From: Epiperipatus broadwayi
Taxonomy: Eukaryota; Onychophora; Udeonychophora; Euonychophora; Peripatidae
NCBI GenBank assembly: GCA_028023455.1
Contig: JAQFVV010000014.1
Location: 4,281,336-4,345,335 of the forward strand
DNA: 64,000 nt
Direction of reading: 5' to 3'
Shown here: piece by piece, positions 41,312 to 52,899 of the stretch
Numbering within the stretch: position 1 is the first letter of the stretch
How the letters are laid out: each line of letters opens with the position of its first letter
The notes under the pieces: model-generated
What the model was told of the DNA's origin: nothing
Databases searched by the model: none
Seen by the model: only the letters and a program-made list of their open reading frames with translations
Position numbers and translations under genes: made by a program

Positions 41312-41605
41312 TTTTATTTTTAAATTTAGGACATTACATCCTCATGTTTTAAATTTAGGACATTACATCCTCATGGTATGAATATAAATATAGGTACTAT
41401 CACATCCTTGAATTACCCAATTTCCTAGGGATTTGTTTTTTTGTTTCCTAGATAATTATTTTATACATGAATTAGCACAAAGTGGAATGTATATAAAATA
41501 TATATATGTATAAGATATATATGTATATAGTAAAATACTTATAGTAGAATATATATACAATTATTTTGGTAGAGTATATTTTTATTGATATTATTTAGTA
41601 TATTA
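41312..41605 (+). repeat. PLE1 right inverted arm, first half
   Basis: Reverse complement of 40560-40860 with minor differences. At the fold point it carries a 29 bp tandem duplication (41320-41346 and 41349-41375, TTAAATTTAGGACATTACAT and onwards) that is single in the left arm. It ends where the AAT run begins. Confidence 0.85.
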
Positions 41606-41606
41606 T

Positions 41607-41614
41607 AATAATAA

Positions 41615-41645
<31 letters not shown>

Positions 41646-41654
41646 AATTATTAA

Positions 41655-41702
<48 letters not shown>

Positions 41703-41703
41703 G
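41607..41703. repeat. AAT then ATT triplet array at the retroposon 3' end
   Basis: About 45 bp of AAT repeats followed by about 50 bp of ATT repeats, forming a near-palindrome. In minus orientation it is the (TAA)n tail of the inserted retroposon. Confidence 0.9.
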
Positions 41704-42260
41704 TTTCAACGGTAAGATTTATTTGTCTTAAAAGGTTACAAGAGTTTACATAGCTTGGATTGCTGTGCTTACATGGGCAATCCATAGTTGTAGGTTTACA
41801 TATATAAAAATAGATTTATTGTTTTACACAGGATTACAGGAATTTTAACATGCTGTAAATTAGTTACATGGTTTTACATAACTTGGATTGCTGTGGTTAC
41901 ATCGGGAATCCATAGATATAGGTTTACATATATAAAAGTTGATTTATTGATTTACATGAGATTACAAAAAAATTGTCATGCTGTGGATTAGTTACAAGGG
42001 TTTTTACTTGGCTTGGATTGCCGTGGTTTCATCAGCAATCCATAGGTGTAGGTTTATGTATGTAAAAGTTTATTTATGCTGTGGATTAGTTAGAATGGTT
42101 TTATATAGCTTAGATTGCTGTGGTTACATGGGTAGTCTGTAGTTGTAGTTTTACATATGTAAAAGTTGTTTTATTGGTTTACACAAGATTACATAAATTT
42201 TACATGGTCTGGACTACTGTATCTACAGATGCAATCCAAGTTTAATTTTATATGTGGTTG
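41704..42260. repeat. Degenerate ~125 bp tandem repeats in the retroposon 3' region
   Basis: The phrases TTACAT..CTTGGATTGCTGTG, then GCAATCCATAG, GTAGGTTTACATATATAAAA and TTTATTGGTTTACA recur near 41750, 41880, 42005, 42100 and 42205. Copies are imperfect; one is shortened. Confidence 0.8.
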
Positions 42261-42309
42261 AGTTGTCTTGGTAACATAGATGAGGACTAGAAATTTCTGG
42301 TGCATTTGA

Positions 42310-42655
42310 ATATATGAGTGTTGCAGAGGGGTAGGGTGGTACAGCTATGTTAGAATTGTTTGTAATAGTTAAGTTGAACTTTGTGGTAAGCTGGTCAGAC
42401 TCTGGGTCTGTGTGCTAAAGGTGAGAGCTGAGTAAGGCTTTTCATGAAGTTTAAAAATGAGATCCATGTGTACAGTGTCCTGATGTCCAGAGGAGGCTGG
42501 TGGTACAGCTATGTTCGAACTGGTTGCAACTGTTGAGTTAGAGTTTGCAGTTGGTTGGTCTCTGACTCTGGGTCTGGTTGTGTTAGAGTTGGTAACCAAA
42601 TAAGGCTTTTCATATGATTTAAGTGTGAGATTCATGGCTAGTGTCCAGGCAAATT
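42310..42655. repeat. Two ~170 bp tandem copies in the retroposon ORF
   Basis: Copy one is at about 42310-42483 and copy two at about 42487-42655. Shared blocks are GGTGGTACAGCTATGTT, GACTCTGGGTCTG and AAGGCTTTTCAT. Confidence 0.85.
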
Positions 42656-42698
42656 CTAGGCAGGTAGTTAGGCTCAGCATTGCTATTAGAAGTGACAT
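42369..42698 (-). CDS. 109-codon hypothetical ORF of the inserted retroposon
   Basis: The frame starts MSLLIAMLSLTTCLEFAWTL, with a hydrophobic N-terminus that could be a signal or membrane segment, and continues into Ser/Thr/Asn/Pro-rich text. A segment of about 55 residues is duplicated (MNLTLKSYEKPYLVTNSN against MDLIFKLHEKPYSALTFS), mirrored by a DNA tandem repeat at 42310-42655. I do not recognise a domain. It may be the remnant of an ORF1-type protein or just a translated repeat; the open frame alone is weak evidence of coding. Confidence 0.35.
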   Translation of the reverse strand: MSLLIAMLSLTTCLEFAWTLAMNLTLKSYEKPYLVTNSNTTRPRVRDQPTANSNSTVATSSNIAVPPASSGHQDTVHMDLIFKLHEKPYSALTFSTQTQSLTSLPQSST

Positions 42699-42719
42699 GT
42701 TTTTTGAAATTATCTAGTA

Positions 42720-43210
42720 GCTTGATGATAGTTGAAGATTTGAGCAGAAAATTGAAAATCAGTTATCAACTGATTGGTAATTGAAAAAAGTATGTAGTTT
42801 TTTTTAGCCTAAAGTTTTGACTACTTTATAAGCATAAACAGCCAGGGCTTGTTAACTCAGTTGTGAGCAAATGAACTAATTGCTGGGAACTGGAAATCGA
42901 ATTTTTATCACTAAACAAAGATTAGAGATTGCTACAATAACGTTAAATATAAACGTATGTCTGACTGACCTTTGGACTTTGAAACTCTATGTTGGTATTA
43001 TTGTGGGCAAAGTCATGCAATGGCTTTTTTAAAAAATTATCATTAGGTAACTTGATTTCAATTGGAAGTTTGAGTAAAAAATGTAATAATCAACTGATTA
43101 AAGGTATATTATTATCTTGAATTAGACTAAGATCGTGAATTCTTTTTAAGCATAAAAAAAAGCAAAGCTAGTTAACTTGATTCTTTAGTTAATGAATTAT
43201 TTGCAGGAAA
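42720..43210. repeat. Duplicated leader of the inserted retroposon
   Basis: Two diverged units about 310 bp apart (starting near 42720 and 43050) share CTTGAT, AAGTTTGAG-like, AATCAACTGATT-like and AAGCATAAA..AGC.AG.GCTTGTTAACT-like blocks. Tandem leader units upstream of the ORF resemble promoter monomers known in some LINEs; no function is shown here. Confidence 0.6.
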
Positions 43211-43211
43211 T

Positions 43212-43754
<543 letters not shown>

Positions 43755-44639
43755 GTTTTTCTTTTCCTTTAGTTAGTTTGTATATTTATTATTTTCACAC
43801 ATACATATAGATATATCACTTTTTTGCTTTCACCATTTTACTTATATTTTTCTGGCAACAAAAATTATGTATATAACCTTGATTTTCTAAAATCATATTG
43901 GATCTCTAGTAATCATTCATCTATGATGGAAGTCAAACAAAATCCTTTATAATATTATTGATATAGTAAATATTAATGACATTGTATGATAATTAGTGCA
44001 ATCTTGTCTATTTTTTATTTTTAATAAAATAGAAGAATCTTTATAATCTGGTAGGTGAATATATTTTGATTTGAGTGTAAAATCTCAAAGATTATTTTAA
44101 TTATTAAACACTAACTTTTCATATCTCCATAATTATTATAATTTGTGATAAATTAACTTTGATGATCACATTTGACAAATGGCAGGAACGTTACCATATA
44201 TATAAAAGCAGACTAATAAAATAAAATGTAAAATGGGTGGTTACAATGCTAGCACACCTAAACATGTATTATTTATTAAAATAAGTAAAAAAATTGTTTT
44301 TTAAAAAAGTCATCATCATCATCATTGTCAACCATTATCAATCCACTGTAGGATGAAGGTCTCTCCAAGTTTAATCCATTTTTTCCGATCTTTAGCTTCT
44401 CTTCTCCACACTCTTGCACACTTTCTTATTTTATCAATCTATCTCACACATGGTCTCTTTTTGGATCTTTTACAATCTCTTGGAATCCAGTTTAAGATTT
44501 CAGTTGTCCATCTATTATCATCCCTTCTAACGATATATTCAGCCCAACTCCACTTCAGTCTTTTAATTTTTTCAATGAAGTCAGTAACACCTGTTTTTTC
44601 TCTTACACTGTGCTTTCAATCTCTTCTTGTTTATTCCTA

Positions 44640-46351
44640 ACATGCATCTCTCCATACTTCTTTGAGTAGTCTGAAGTCTCTATATTGCTCTTTTATCATA
44701 AGTAAGAACTAGCAAAACACATTTATTAAAAACCATCATTTTCAAACACATAAGCATATTTCCTTTTAGTATCAAGTTATTTCTACCAAAAGCACTCCAA
44801 CCAAGTTTAATTCTATGATTAATTTCATCCATTATATTTCCATCTGTATTAATAATCTGACCAAGGGATTTGTAACTGTTAACTTCTTCTAACTTATCAT
44901 AATCAATCTTTATTTTCATATTTTGAGATAATCCATTAAACATTACTTTAGTCTTTTTAACATTTATCTTTAGTCCTAATTTCTTACTTTCATCTGATAC
45001 CTGCAACACTTCCTGAAGCTCTAAAGCATTATTTGAAAGAAAAAACTACATCATCTGCAAAATATAAATGACTTAAATAATCTCAATTTACTTTACCTCC
45101 TTTAACTTCTCATTTTAACCCACAAAATACTTCTTGCAGCACTGTTGTAAAAAGTTTTGGAGATATGGAGTCACCCTGTCTTACATCCTTCTGAAAGTTG
45201 ATTTTCCTAGTATCATTATGTAATCTAACTGTTGCTGTTGCATTTTTATAAGTATTCTTCACAATATGATAATATACTGAATCTATACCTTGATGATCCA
45301 ATGCTTTAATCACTGAAGAAATGCTTATAGAATCAAATACCTTTTCATAATCTACAAATCCAAAGCATAGTGGCAACTCATATTCATTGGTTCTTTCTAT
45401 AATTTATCTTAATACTTGAATATGATCTACTGTACTAAAACCACTTTTAAATTCAGCTGTTCTCTTAGTTGGTGAAAATCCAATGTTCGCCGTAGATGAG
45501 TTGTAATTATCTTGGTAAAAAATTTGTATAAAACTGATAAAAGACTGATAGGTCTGTAATTTCTAATATTTGCTTTAACACCTTTCAAAACTATTAGTAT
45601 TAATACTGCATTCTTCCAATCATCCAGTACATCTTTATCATTTAGACATTTTGTATATAACTTTGCTACAAAAAATTCTATTTCTTCACCTGATTCTTTT
45701 AATATATCAATGATAATTCCATCATTACCTGGAGAATTTCCTTTTTTCATAAATTTAATTGCATGTCTCACTTCTTCATTTAAAATTCTGGGCAATTCAG
45801 AGGATATAATAGATGTAGGAGGTACTTGTTATTTATTGCTATATAATTCTTGATAGAAATCTTCTACCCACTTCATGATGATATCATGCTTTTTAGAAAT
45901 AGTTCCATTTTTTTTTCTTATTGCCGATATAAATTTCCTACCAATACAAAAATGTTGTCTTACACTCTTGAGACTTTTATTATCTTCTACAGATTTCCTT
46001 GCTAGTTCACAATTATACTTTTTTATATCATTATCAATTCCTTTCTGCCCCATTTTACAAAATTTGAGACATTCAATCCTTTTAAATGCATCATTTTTAT
46101 ATCCTTCTTTTCTTCATAAATTCTCTAGTCTCAGTAGTAATTTTCTTGGTCAATTGCTACATTTTCCTACCAGCTATCTTTGCTGCAGTTTTTAAAAGTG
46201 TATCAGTTATTTTCTTATTAATTTTATTCAAATCTGAATCATGTTCAAAATCTGCTAATACTTGAAACCCATTTGCAAGTTCTAATTTAAATTCATTAGA
46301 ATGTTTCTGAAGATTGGGAATATCAACTGTAAACATTGCTTTCCTTAACAA
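44640..46351 (-). pseudogene. RTE-like LINE linker and reverse transcriptase remnant
   Basis: Read downwards. The linker 46351-46157 reads VDIPNLQKHSNEFKLELANG. The segment 46053-45829 reads NGTISKKHDIIMKWVEDFYQ. RT fingers at 45795-45427 read KKGNSPGNDGIIIDILKE and NYRPISLLSVLYKFFTKI. Palm motif A and B at 45376-45110 read FVDYEKVFDS and RQGDSISPKLF. The catalytic box FADDVVF is intact near 45040-45061 but in another frame. The thumb at 45009-44680 reads VNSYKSLGQIINTDGNIMDE. The enzyme copies the element RNA at the nicked target. At least five frame changes or stops make it inactive, yet all catalytic motifs are still legible, so decay is moderate. Confidence 0.9.
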
Positions 46352-46459
46352 TTTTTGTCTCTCTAGTTTAGCATTAGCATGTATCTTACATCTTACTAAT
46401 CGATGGTCACTTCCTGTATTAAATTTATTAAGAACATTACAATATTGAAATACATGTGT

Positions 46460-48113
46460 GTATATATATATATATATAAAAACTCTGTCAGATAATGAAA
46501 ATTATTCTACACAAATAAAACGTGATAAACAGTGCACAAAAAACATTAATTATAAACAACAATTAGCCAAGCGCTTTCAGTACTGTATACCAGAATCATG
46601 GTGACATACTGGAACTGAACAGTTAATATTCCAGTGCATGCTCAGTGGAACACTAGTGTTACGCTGATTAATAATGTTTTTAGACTTCACAATAAACCAA
46701 GCCTCTTTCAATTTCCTTTTCCGATCATTTGACTCATTGCACATAGTAGTAATATTTTGAGGATAAAACTCATGACCACAATTACTTTCATGATTTGAAA
46801 AAACAGAATTAACCTGCAAATCACTTTTAGATTTTTTGTACTGATAAATATGCTGTTGCAAACGCGTTGAAACATTGGCTTTTGTTTCCCCGAAATAAAT
46901 AGCATTACAATCAATTTTTTTGCAAGTAATGGAATAAACCACTTCATATTTATTCATTTCTTTTACATTATCCTTTGAATTGTGTGTAGTTTATATGTTT
47001 CAGAAATTGAAAAATATATTGTGGAGCCATTTATAAGGAGTTATGATTTAATATATAGAAGATATGCGGATGATGTTTTTGTGTATGGTTCAAAAGATGT
47101 GATAGTGAATATGTTTAATGAATTAAATGAGAGTTCTGGTTTGTCATGGACTATTGACTTTGAAAATGATGGTATCTTAAAGTATTTAGACATAAAAGTA
47201 TATAAATGCTGTAATATGTTTGGGTATAAAATGTTTGTTAAACCATTGAATGTAAGGGGTTTTATACATCCGTTATCGAATGTTCCTCTAAATTATAAAA
47301 TGGCTGGATTTAAATGTTTTTTATATCATAATTTGCATCTTTGTAAATTTGAGGCAGACAGGAAAGATAATATTGTTAAATATATGGATGATTTGATAAG
47401 GTTGGGATATAAAAAGACTATATTACACAGACAATTGTGTTTGTTTTATCAGAATTTAAAGTTCAAACATAAAGTGGATATAAATAATAAAGCAGTCAAA
47501 AAGTGGTTTTCTTTAGCTTATGTGCCACCTATAAGTAAGAAATTAAAAAATATTGTCAGTGAAGATTATAATGTAGGATTCCATTCCCCTTTGTGTTTGA
47601 ATAGATTAATAAACAATTCAAAGGATAATGTAGAAGAAATGAATAAGTATGAAGTGGTTTATTCCATTACTTGCAAAAAAATTGATTGTAATGCTATTTA
47701 TTTTGGGGAAACGAAAGCCAATGTTTCAACGCGTTTGCAACAGCATATTTATCAGTACAAAAAATCTAAAAGTGATTTGCAGGTTAATTCTGTTTTTTCA
47801 AATCATGAAAGTAATTGTGGTCATGAGTTTTATCCTCAAAATATTACTACTGTGTGCAATGAGTCAAATGATTGGAAAAGGAAATTGAAAGAGGCTTGGT
47901 TTATTGCGAAGTCTAAAAACGTTATTAATCAGCGTAACACTAGTGTTCCACTGAGCATGCACTGGAATATTAACTGTTCAGTTCCAGTATGTTGCCATGA
48001 TTCTGGTATACAGTACCGAAAGCACTTGGCTAATTTGTTGTTTATAATTAATGTTTTTTGTGCTCTGTTTATCACGCTTTATTCATGTAGAATAATATAT
48101 ATATATATATTCA
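46460..48113 (+). mobile_element. Penelope-like element PLE2 nested in LINE copy C
   Basis: The coding orientation is plus. A unique core (46982-47616) with the end of the RT is followed by the GIY-YIG part (47617-48098). The left side (46516-46978) is an inverted copy of that last part, about 465 bp and very similar (5 differences in 126 encoded residues). The architecture is the same as in PLE1: 5'-truncated, fold-back, outer ends equal. AT-dinucleotide runs sit at both outer junctions. The flanks match copy B near 11470-11482, which lacks the insertion. No hammerhead motif was found in these arms. Confidence 0.88.
46516..46978 (-). pseudogene. PLE2 inverted arm: second copy of the GIY-YIG domain
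   Basis: The frame at 46957-46577 (126 codons) starts MNKYEVVYSITCKKIDCNAI and ends CHHDSGIQY then TGA. It repeats the C-terminal domain of the 46982-48121 ORF in the opposite orientation with five residue differences. It has no RT part, so it is a by-product of the element's fold-back structure rather than a gene. Confidence 0.88.
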
Positions 48114-48121
48114 AAATATAA
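46982..48121 (+). CDS. PLE2 partial RT plus GIY-YIG ORF, 379 codons (5'-truncated)
   Basis: The longest frame in the window. Residues 1-25 are a junction start and the last part of the palm. Residues 26-36 read RRYADDVFVYG, the RT catalytic box with both Asp. Thumb and linker follow to about 220. The GIY-YIG nuclease spans about 223-300: YEVVYSITCKKIDCNAIYFG, then ETKANVSTRLQQHIYQYKKS, with Tyr, Gly, Arg and the later Glu (KEAWF) kept. RT motifs before the box are absent, so the frame cannot make a complete enzyme. The Met at 46982 lies at the fold junction and is probably not the native start. The inverted copy stops with TGA after GIQY, but here the same position (48017-48019) is CGA, so the frame reads on for ~34 extra codons. 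Confidence 0.85.
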   Translation: MCSLYVSEIEKYIVEPFIRSYDLIYRRYADDVFVYGSKDVIVNMFNELNESSGLSWTIDFENDGILKYLDIKVYKCCNMFGYKMFVKPLNVRGFIHPLSNVPLNYKMAGFKCFLYHNLHLCKFEADRKDNIVKYMDDLIRLGYKKTILHRQLCLFYQNLKFKHKVDINNKAVKKWFSLAYVPPISKKLKNIVSEDYNVGFHSPLCLNRLINNSKDNVEEMNKYEVVYSITCKKIDCNAIYFGETKANVSTRLQQHIYQYKKSKSDLQVNSVFSNHESNCGHEFYPQNITTVCNESNDWKRKLKEAWFIAKSKNVINQRNTSVPLSMHWNINCSVPVCCHDSGIQYRKHLANLLFIINVFCALFITLYSCRIIYIYIFKI

Positions 48122-48820
48122 TCCAATTCTGCTGAAATATAAAGTTTTTCTTTTTCTACAAGCTCCACAAGTCTATGTCTTCTCTCATTTCTATTATCAT
48201 AACCAAAATTATCTACAGCACTTTCATCTTTCATTTGTTTACCAATTCTAGCATTAAAGTCTCCCCTAACAATTTTAAAATGCTGTTTACTGTGAGCAAA
48301 AGCCTTTTTGTACATCCATATAAAAATCTTCTAGTACTTTATCACTATGAGAACTTGTTGGGGCATAAACCTGAATTATGTGCATTTGGTATCTACTATT
48401 AAGTTGAATAACTAATGTTGCCACTCTGTCTAATATGCCATCAATCTCCACAATGCTGTTCTTCCACTTTTTGTTTATAAAGTATCATACTCCACTTGTA
48501 CTTCCAATACTTGTGCCTTTATAATAGAATACATGTCCACTTTTTAAATCAATTGTCTCTTCATTTCTTCTAACTTCACAAAGCCCAATAATGTCCCATT
48601 TAATATAAGACAGTTCTTTTTCTAATTTTTGCAATCTTCCATCATTCGAAAGTGATCTGCAGTTGAAAGTACCGAAATAAAAAGTCATCATCAAATTGCA
48701 GCCTGGGTCCATAACCAGGGGATTCTTAGCACCCTCCACATTTGGCCACCAAATGCTGCCTTGGTTGATGACTTTACAGCCTCCTAGAAATAAGGGCCAT
48801 GATTTATTTTTATCTGTCAT
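48120..48820 (-). pseudogene. RTE-like LINE endonuclease (APE-type) remnant
   Basis: The frame at 48820-48485 contains TFYFGTFNCRSLSNDGRLQK and WDIIGLCEVRRNEETIDLKS. The catalytic Asn (FNCRS) and Glu (CEVRR) of the endonuclease-exonuclease-phosphatase fold are present. After a frameshift, the frame at 48315-48079 reads KIVRGDFNARIGKQMKDESA, the GDFNA active-site motif. The SDH end of the domain is separated from it by PLE2 and lies in the frame on the other side. The enzyme would nick target DNA for target-primed reverse transcription. Broken. Confidence 0.85.
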
Positions 48821-49112
48821 GATTGTATATATCTAATATAAAAATATTTTTCATTTGCACATATATTCATTCTGCCTTATAAGGCAACTGATAAGAAAGA
48901 CCATTGTGTTTCTTGATCTTAAACTCAGAGGTAAAAACTAAATAAACTCACCATGCTGGCTAATGCATGTTGGTAAGAAGCCCATCCATGTTCATATACT
49001 ATATGAATAATCACATAGTAATAACAGCTATGGAGAGGACAGAAATTTGTCCTGCTCAGTTCCTTTAAGGCGTCCAAGATGAATCAAAGGGTCTCCTTTC
49101 AGTTAATAGCAA

Positions 49113-51084
49113 ACTCCTTTCTGCAGCCTTTACAAAAGACATTCTAAGTATGAGTAAACACATGAATAATCCAAAATAATTGTATTGTGTTATTCATAAT
49201 GATAACTATGACCTCAATTATTATAGTATATTTTAATAATCAGTAGTATTGTTTTAATGTTTCCAATATGGTTAATATTATAATTTTGAACAATATATTT
49301 ATATGCATATTAATTTCACAAGAGTATTTCTTTCTGCTCTGTTCTAGCAATTAGCTTAGAAGATCATGATTGTACATGCTATTATAGTAGTTGATGGCGT
49401 TAGAATAAAGAAAATAAAAAAGCTCTTGTTAATGAAACAAGCTGAAACAATCAATATATAAATTCTCCTAGCTTATAGAAAATAGATTGCCATATGTGAG
49501 TTCAAATCCAATGACTATGTAGCAAACTCATAATATTTCTAGATAAATCCTCAGCTAAATCAAGTAAAAACTAAAGCCCATTTTGGTCAACTAATTAGAA
49601 TTTTTATGCTCGACCTGCTGCTACTTGGCTAGTTGAACATCGCATAGCCTCCTCAGCAACTACATATTTTTTTAAAAGATAGATCACATGTCTATGTAGT
49701 ATAAATTCTGTATCAATAGTGACTGCTTATAGATTACCACAATTTGTAATAACTGTTTCTTCATTTTCATTTTCATTTTAAATATGAAGTGGGAATAAAT
49801 AAGGATTATAAACATATAGATATAATTAGCAAAAATGTCAAATGATGTGTTCTGATTTTTTTAAATGCACACACACACACACATTAAAAACTATTTATAA
49901 GTCACAATACAAAAAATTTTAAAACTTTATTTCTAAAGATCTCTGCTTCCTCTTTTTAAATGTATATATAATTTTTTTTCATTGTACTAACAAAGTCTCA
50001 TCAAATTAAAATTATATACATTGTATTAAAGAAAAATAAATTTTATTGCAGATAAAAGAATTTAAGAGAACATTTCTCAACCACTAGAGACAAATGATAA
50101 AAGGAATAATAATATAAAAAAAGAATTAGCATTCGTTTAAATAAAAGTAAAATACAACAATTGGAAAACAGCTAGATATATTATTTGCCATAACTTTCGG
50201 TAAATAAAAAAAAATGAATAAAACATTATACATAATAAACCTTTAATAAATATACATTTATTGTGAAATATGATTCATTTGCATTCTCTAAGCTAACTTA
50301 TTATGCAGCAAAATAAATATAATTGTTTACAAATAAAATAAACTAATTTATTTCTGTTATATGTTGATTTCAACTATTAAATTAATACTTCAAGCACTGA
50401 TAAATAGCACGGAAAACTATATACTATTCAAAGATATTTTTTATTTATTTTCTCTATAACATATAATACTGAAAATTATTTCACAATAATGAATTATAAA
50501 GACAAATAAACATATAAACTTCAGAGATCTGCTACAAGTTCTATACTTTCATTCAAATATCACAGGATTCCTTCTCAGTTTGAATTTTACAATTCCTCTA
50601 CCATTTTTTGATTTTTTCTTTTTTTTTTTTTAAAAGAAACTACTTTTAGATAAGCCACTGCTTTCAATAATCTTCTTGCCAGTCGATGGTTAATCTCACA
50701 TATGACTTTATATATTTCCTGGACCACGTAACTTCTAAATGGTAAATTTGTTTTAGAACTTCACAATATCATCTTGCATTATATATATAATATTTTTGAA
50801 TACAAGTATAAATAATCAAGACAATATATATATAGGAGATCATTGATCTTTGACACATACGTGTGATCATGTGTATTGGTTGTATGAGAAAAAGTGAATA
50901 ACTGAAGAGAGTTTGAAAGTCAGCATTTAAATCCCTTCTGATTACATCTAAACTCTGAATATATAAATTACGCGCATTCCAAGATATTACAGATTTAGCC
51001 TGTATCTTGTCTATCCCATTTCTATGTATTCAGAGTCCGAATGACTTACAGTGAACATGGGCATGATAATAATACTAGAATCAA
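49113..51084. other. AT-rich intron, nothing recognised
   Basis: Contains a short (CA)n run near 49868-49882 and a unit near 50870-50960 that is directly repeated at 51630-51690. No coding motif seen. Confidence 0.5.
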
Positions 51085-51600
51085 CAGATTTGGGCATTCC
51101 ATCATCCTATTTTAATGGTATGGATGGCTGAAGAATTGGAGCATGGAGTAGATTGAAGACTGTCTTAAGCACTGATTATGCATGTGTGTAGGTGGTGATG
51201 ATCTGGACTATCTGATAAGTGCTAGTTTAGAATGAATGTATATTAACTGAAACACACAGGCTTATTATATACCTGTGTTTATATATGTAATATATAGGGT
51301 ATATAAGCACAGACTTTCACACGACTCACCACTCTCCACACTATCTCATAACACTGATACACTTGAACACATATATGTTGAAAAGATAAATAATCACAAA
51401 TATACACATTTCATGCTAAACCAGCAATCATCAGTTGGTCCAGATTACCATCTCTACACATATATGCTATAAGTGCTCAGATATATATTAAGAAAGTCAA
51501 TCTTCATACTTTAATGGACAGGCTTCAACCTACTCCACACTCCAACTCTTCAACCATCCATCCAATTGAAAATCTGATAATGGAATGCTCAAAGACCACC
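51085..51600. repeat. Long imperfect palindrome (fold-back element)
   Basis: The arms at about 51093-51235 and 51410-51593 are reverse complements with scattered mismatches. Matching blocks include GGGCATTCCATCATC against its partner ending near 51593, ATGGATGGCTGAAGAATTGG against 51535-51560, and ATGATCTGGACTATCTGATA against 51425-51450. The central loop is about 175 bp. No transposase and no defined target duplication. Possibly a fold-back MITE. Confidence 0.75.
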
Positions 51601-51694
51601 CTATTTCACATGTATATAGTCAAGTGAATTGGTTGTATAAGATAGAGTGGATAGCTGAGTTCAAATCCCTTCTAATTATATATATATATAAGAA

Positions 51695-52142
51695 TTAAAT
51701 ATTTCCATTGATTATTTTAATAAAAAATAGAAATGTGTAGATAATATCCACATAGAGATAAACTTTAACCTTTGATGTTACTAAGAAATTATCAATTACT
51801 ACCAATTGGCAATCTCTGAGGCTAAACCAATTTTCTCCTTAACCTATAATAGCTCTTTTGTTGGAGTTTTTTGTTGAATTTAAAAGTTATTCCCATTTAA
51901 AGAAAAGATCCTCTTTTAGTTCAAATCGAAGTTCTTACATGGATTCAAACCCAGAAAGCTATATTTATAAGTGGGAGAATGTGAAAGAATAACATCTTTC
52001 ATGACATTCTGCAAATAATATTTTTAACTTCTCCAGAGAATTATATGTGTTAAATTAAATATTTTCATGAATTGTTAATATAATAAAAAAATAGAAATGA
52101 GAAGATAACTTCCATGTAAATAGAAATAAAGTTTAACCTTTG
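51695..52142. repeat. Pair of ~90 bp direct repeats
   Basis: The units at about 51697-51780 and 52055-52141 share AATTAAATATTT.CAT, AATAGAAATG, AGATAA..TCCA and TTTAACCTTTGATGTTA. Part of the unit also occurs near 26990-27030. They are about 355 bp apart, which could mean a solo pair of short terminal repeats. Confidence 0.65.
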
Positions 52143-52684
52143 ATGTTATATAATTATAGATTTATACATGTATGAAATGTGTATCTGGGCAAATCCATGT
52201 TAATTCATTATATAAATATACCCATGTTTCAGTCAGGTTATACTCATCATCAACTGGGTAATAAATATTATTTACACAGTTGATGACTAGTGTAACTTGG
52301 TCAAACTTTGGTGTATATAATTTTTTTTCCTGGCTAAATCCCTAATTGTCAAACTATATAATAAAGTGTAATTCAACCATTACTAATTTTCTTCTTTTCT
52401 GAGCAAACATAATAGATGGTAATTAATAAATATACTCACAGAAATGATATTTTTTTTTAAATATTCAGCTTTATAACTGCCTAGCATCCTTTCATTATAT
52501 TCAATATATCATACTCATGGTGTATAATGGTGGGATTGCAAATTCAAAGTTTATATCAATGTCTAATTATTATTTAATAAAATATTATTATTAAATTCAA
52601 ATTTAGATTTAGCTCATTTCTTTAATATGGGTATGCTTTCTTTCTGTTGATGGAAAAATGGTCACTTATATTGAACATGTCAAG

Positions 52685-52775
52685 CATTGTTAGGCCACCT
52701 TGCAAGCAAGTAGTTGGTTGCAGATGGTTGTGGGTTTGCATCCCGGTCAATGCTATGATATATGAAAAAAAAAAA
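52685..52775 (+). mobile_element. Degenerate tRNA-derived SINE copy
   Basis: Has a B-box-like GTGGGTTTGCATCCCGG, the tail TCAATGCTATGATATATGAA and an A run. The A-box side is weak. It is related to the remnant at 33404 and more distantly to the SINEs at 22581 and 54274, so it may represent a second subfamily. Confidence 0.6.
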
Positions 52776-52899
52776 CAACTATATTGCACATGCTTATTTG
52801 ATTTTCCACTTTGTATATGTTGAATAGTTTATTAGATAATAATCAAAAACTACTTACAATCACACCATTATATGTCTTGAATTTGATATATTGAATATA

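Larger units (their letters stand above)
44311..49112 (-). mobile_element. RTE-like LINE, copy C, nearly full length, split by PLE2
   Basis: A minus-strand non-LTR retrotransposon. The 5' region lies at 49112-48830, the APE-type endonuclease at 48820-48120, the linker at 46450-46060 and the RT at 46053-44640. The 3' end has a CTACAGTGGATTGATAATGG-type terminus and a (ATG)n tail ending at 44311. The 3' terminus matches copy A at 8855-8890 and the 5' end matches copy B at 12474. Frameshifts break every domain. The Penelope-like element at 46460-48113 sits between endonuclease and linker. The clade is called RTE-like from the endonuclease and RT phrase style and the short-repeat tail; it could be a related clade. 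Confidence 0.82.

Noticed and set aside
44311-44325. (CATCAT)n as evidence for a cephalopod genome.
   Set aside because: Such triplets here are the 3' tail of a LINE. The longer flanking sequence did not match cephalopod repeats I can recall, so no lineage is asserted.
48175-48402. Plus-strand 75-codon frame opposite the LINE endonuclease.
   Set aside because: It is the antisense shadow of the GDFNA region of LINE copy C.
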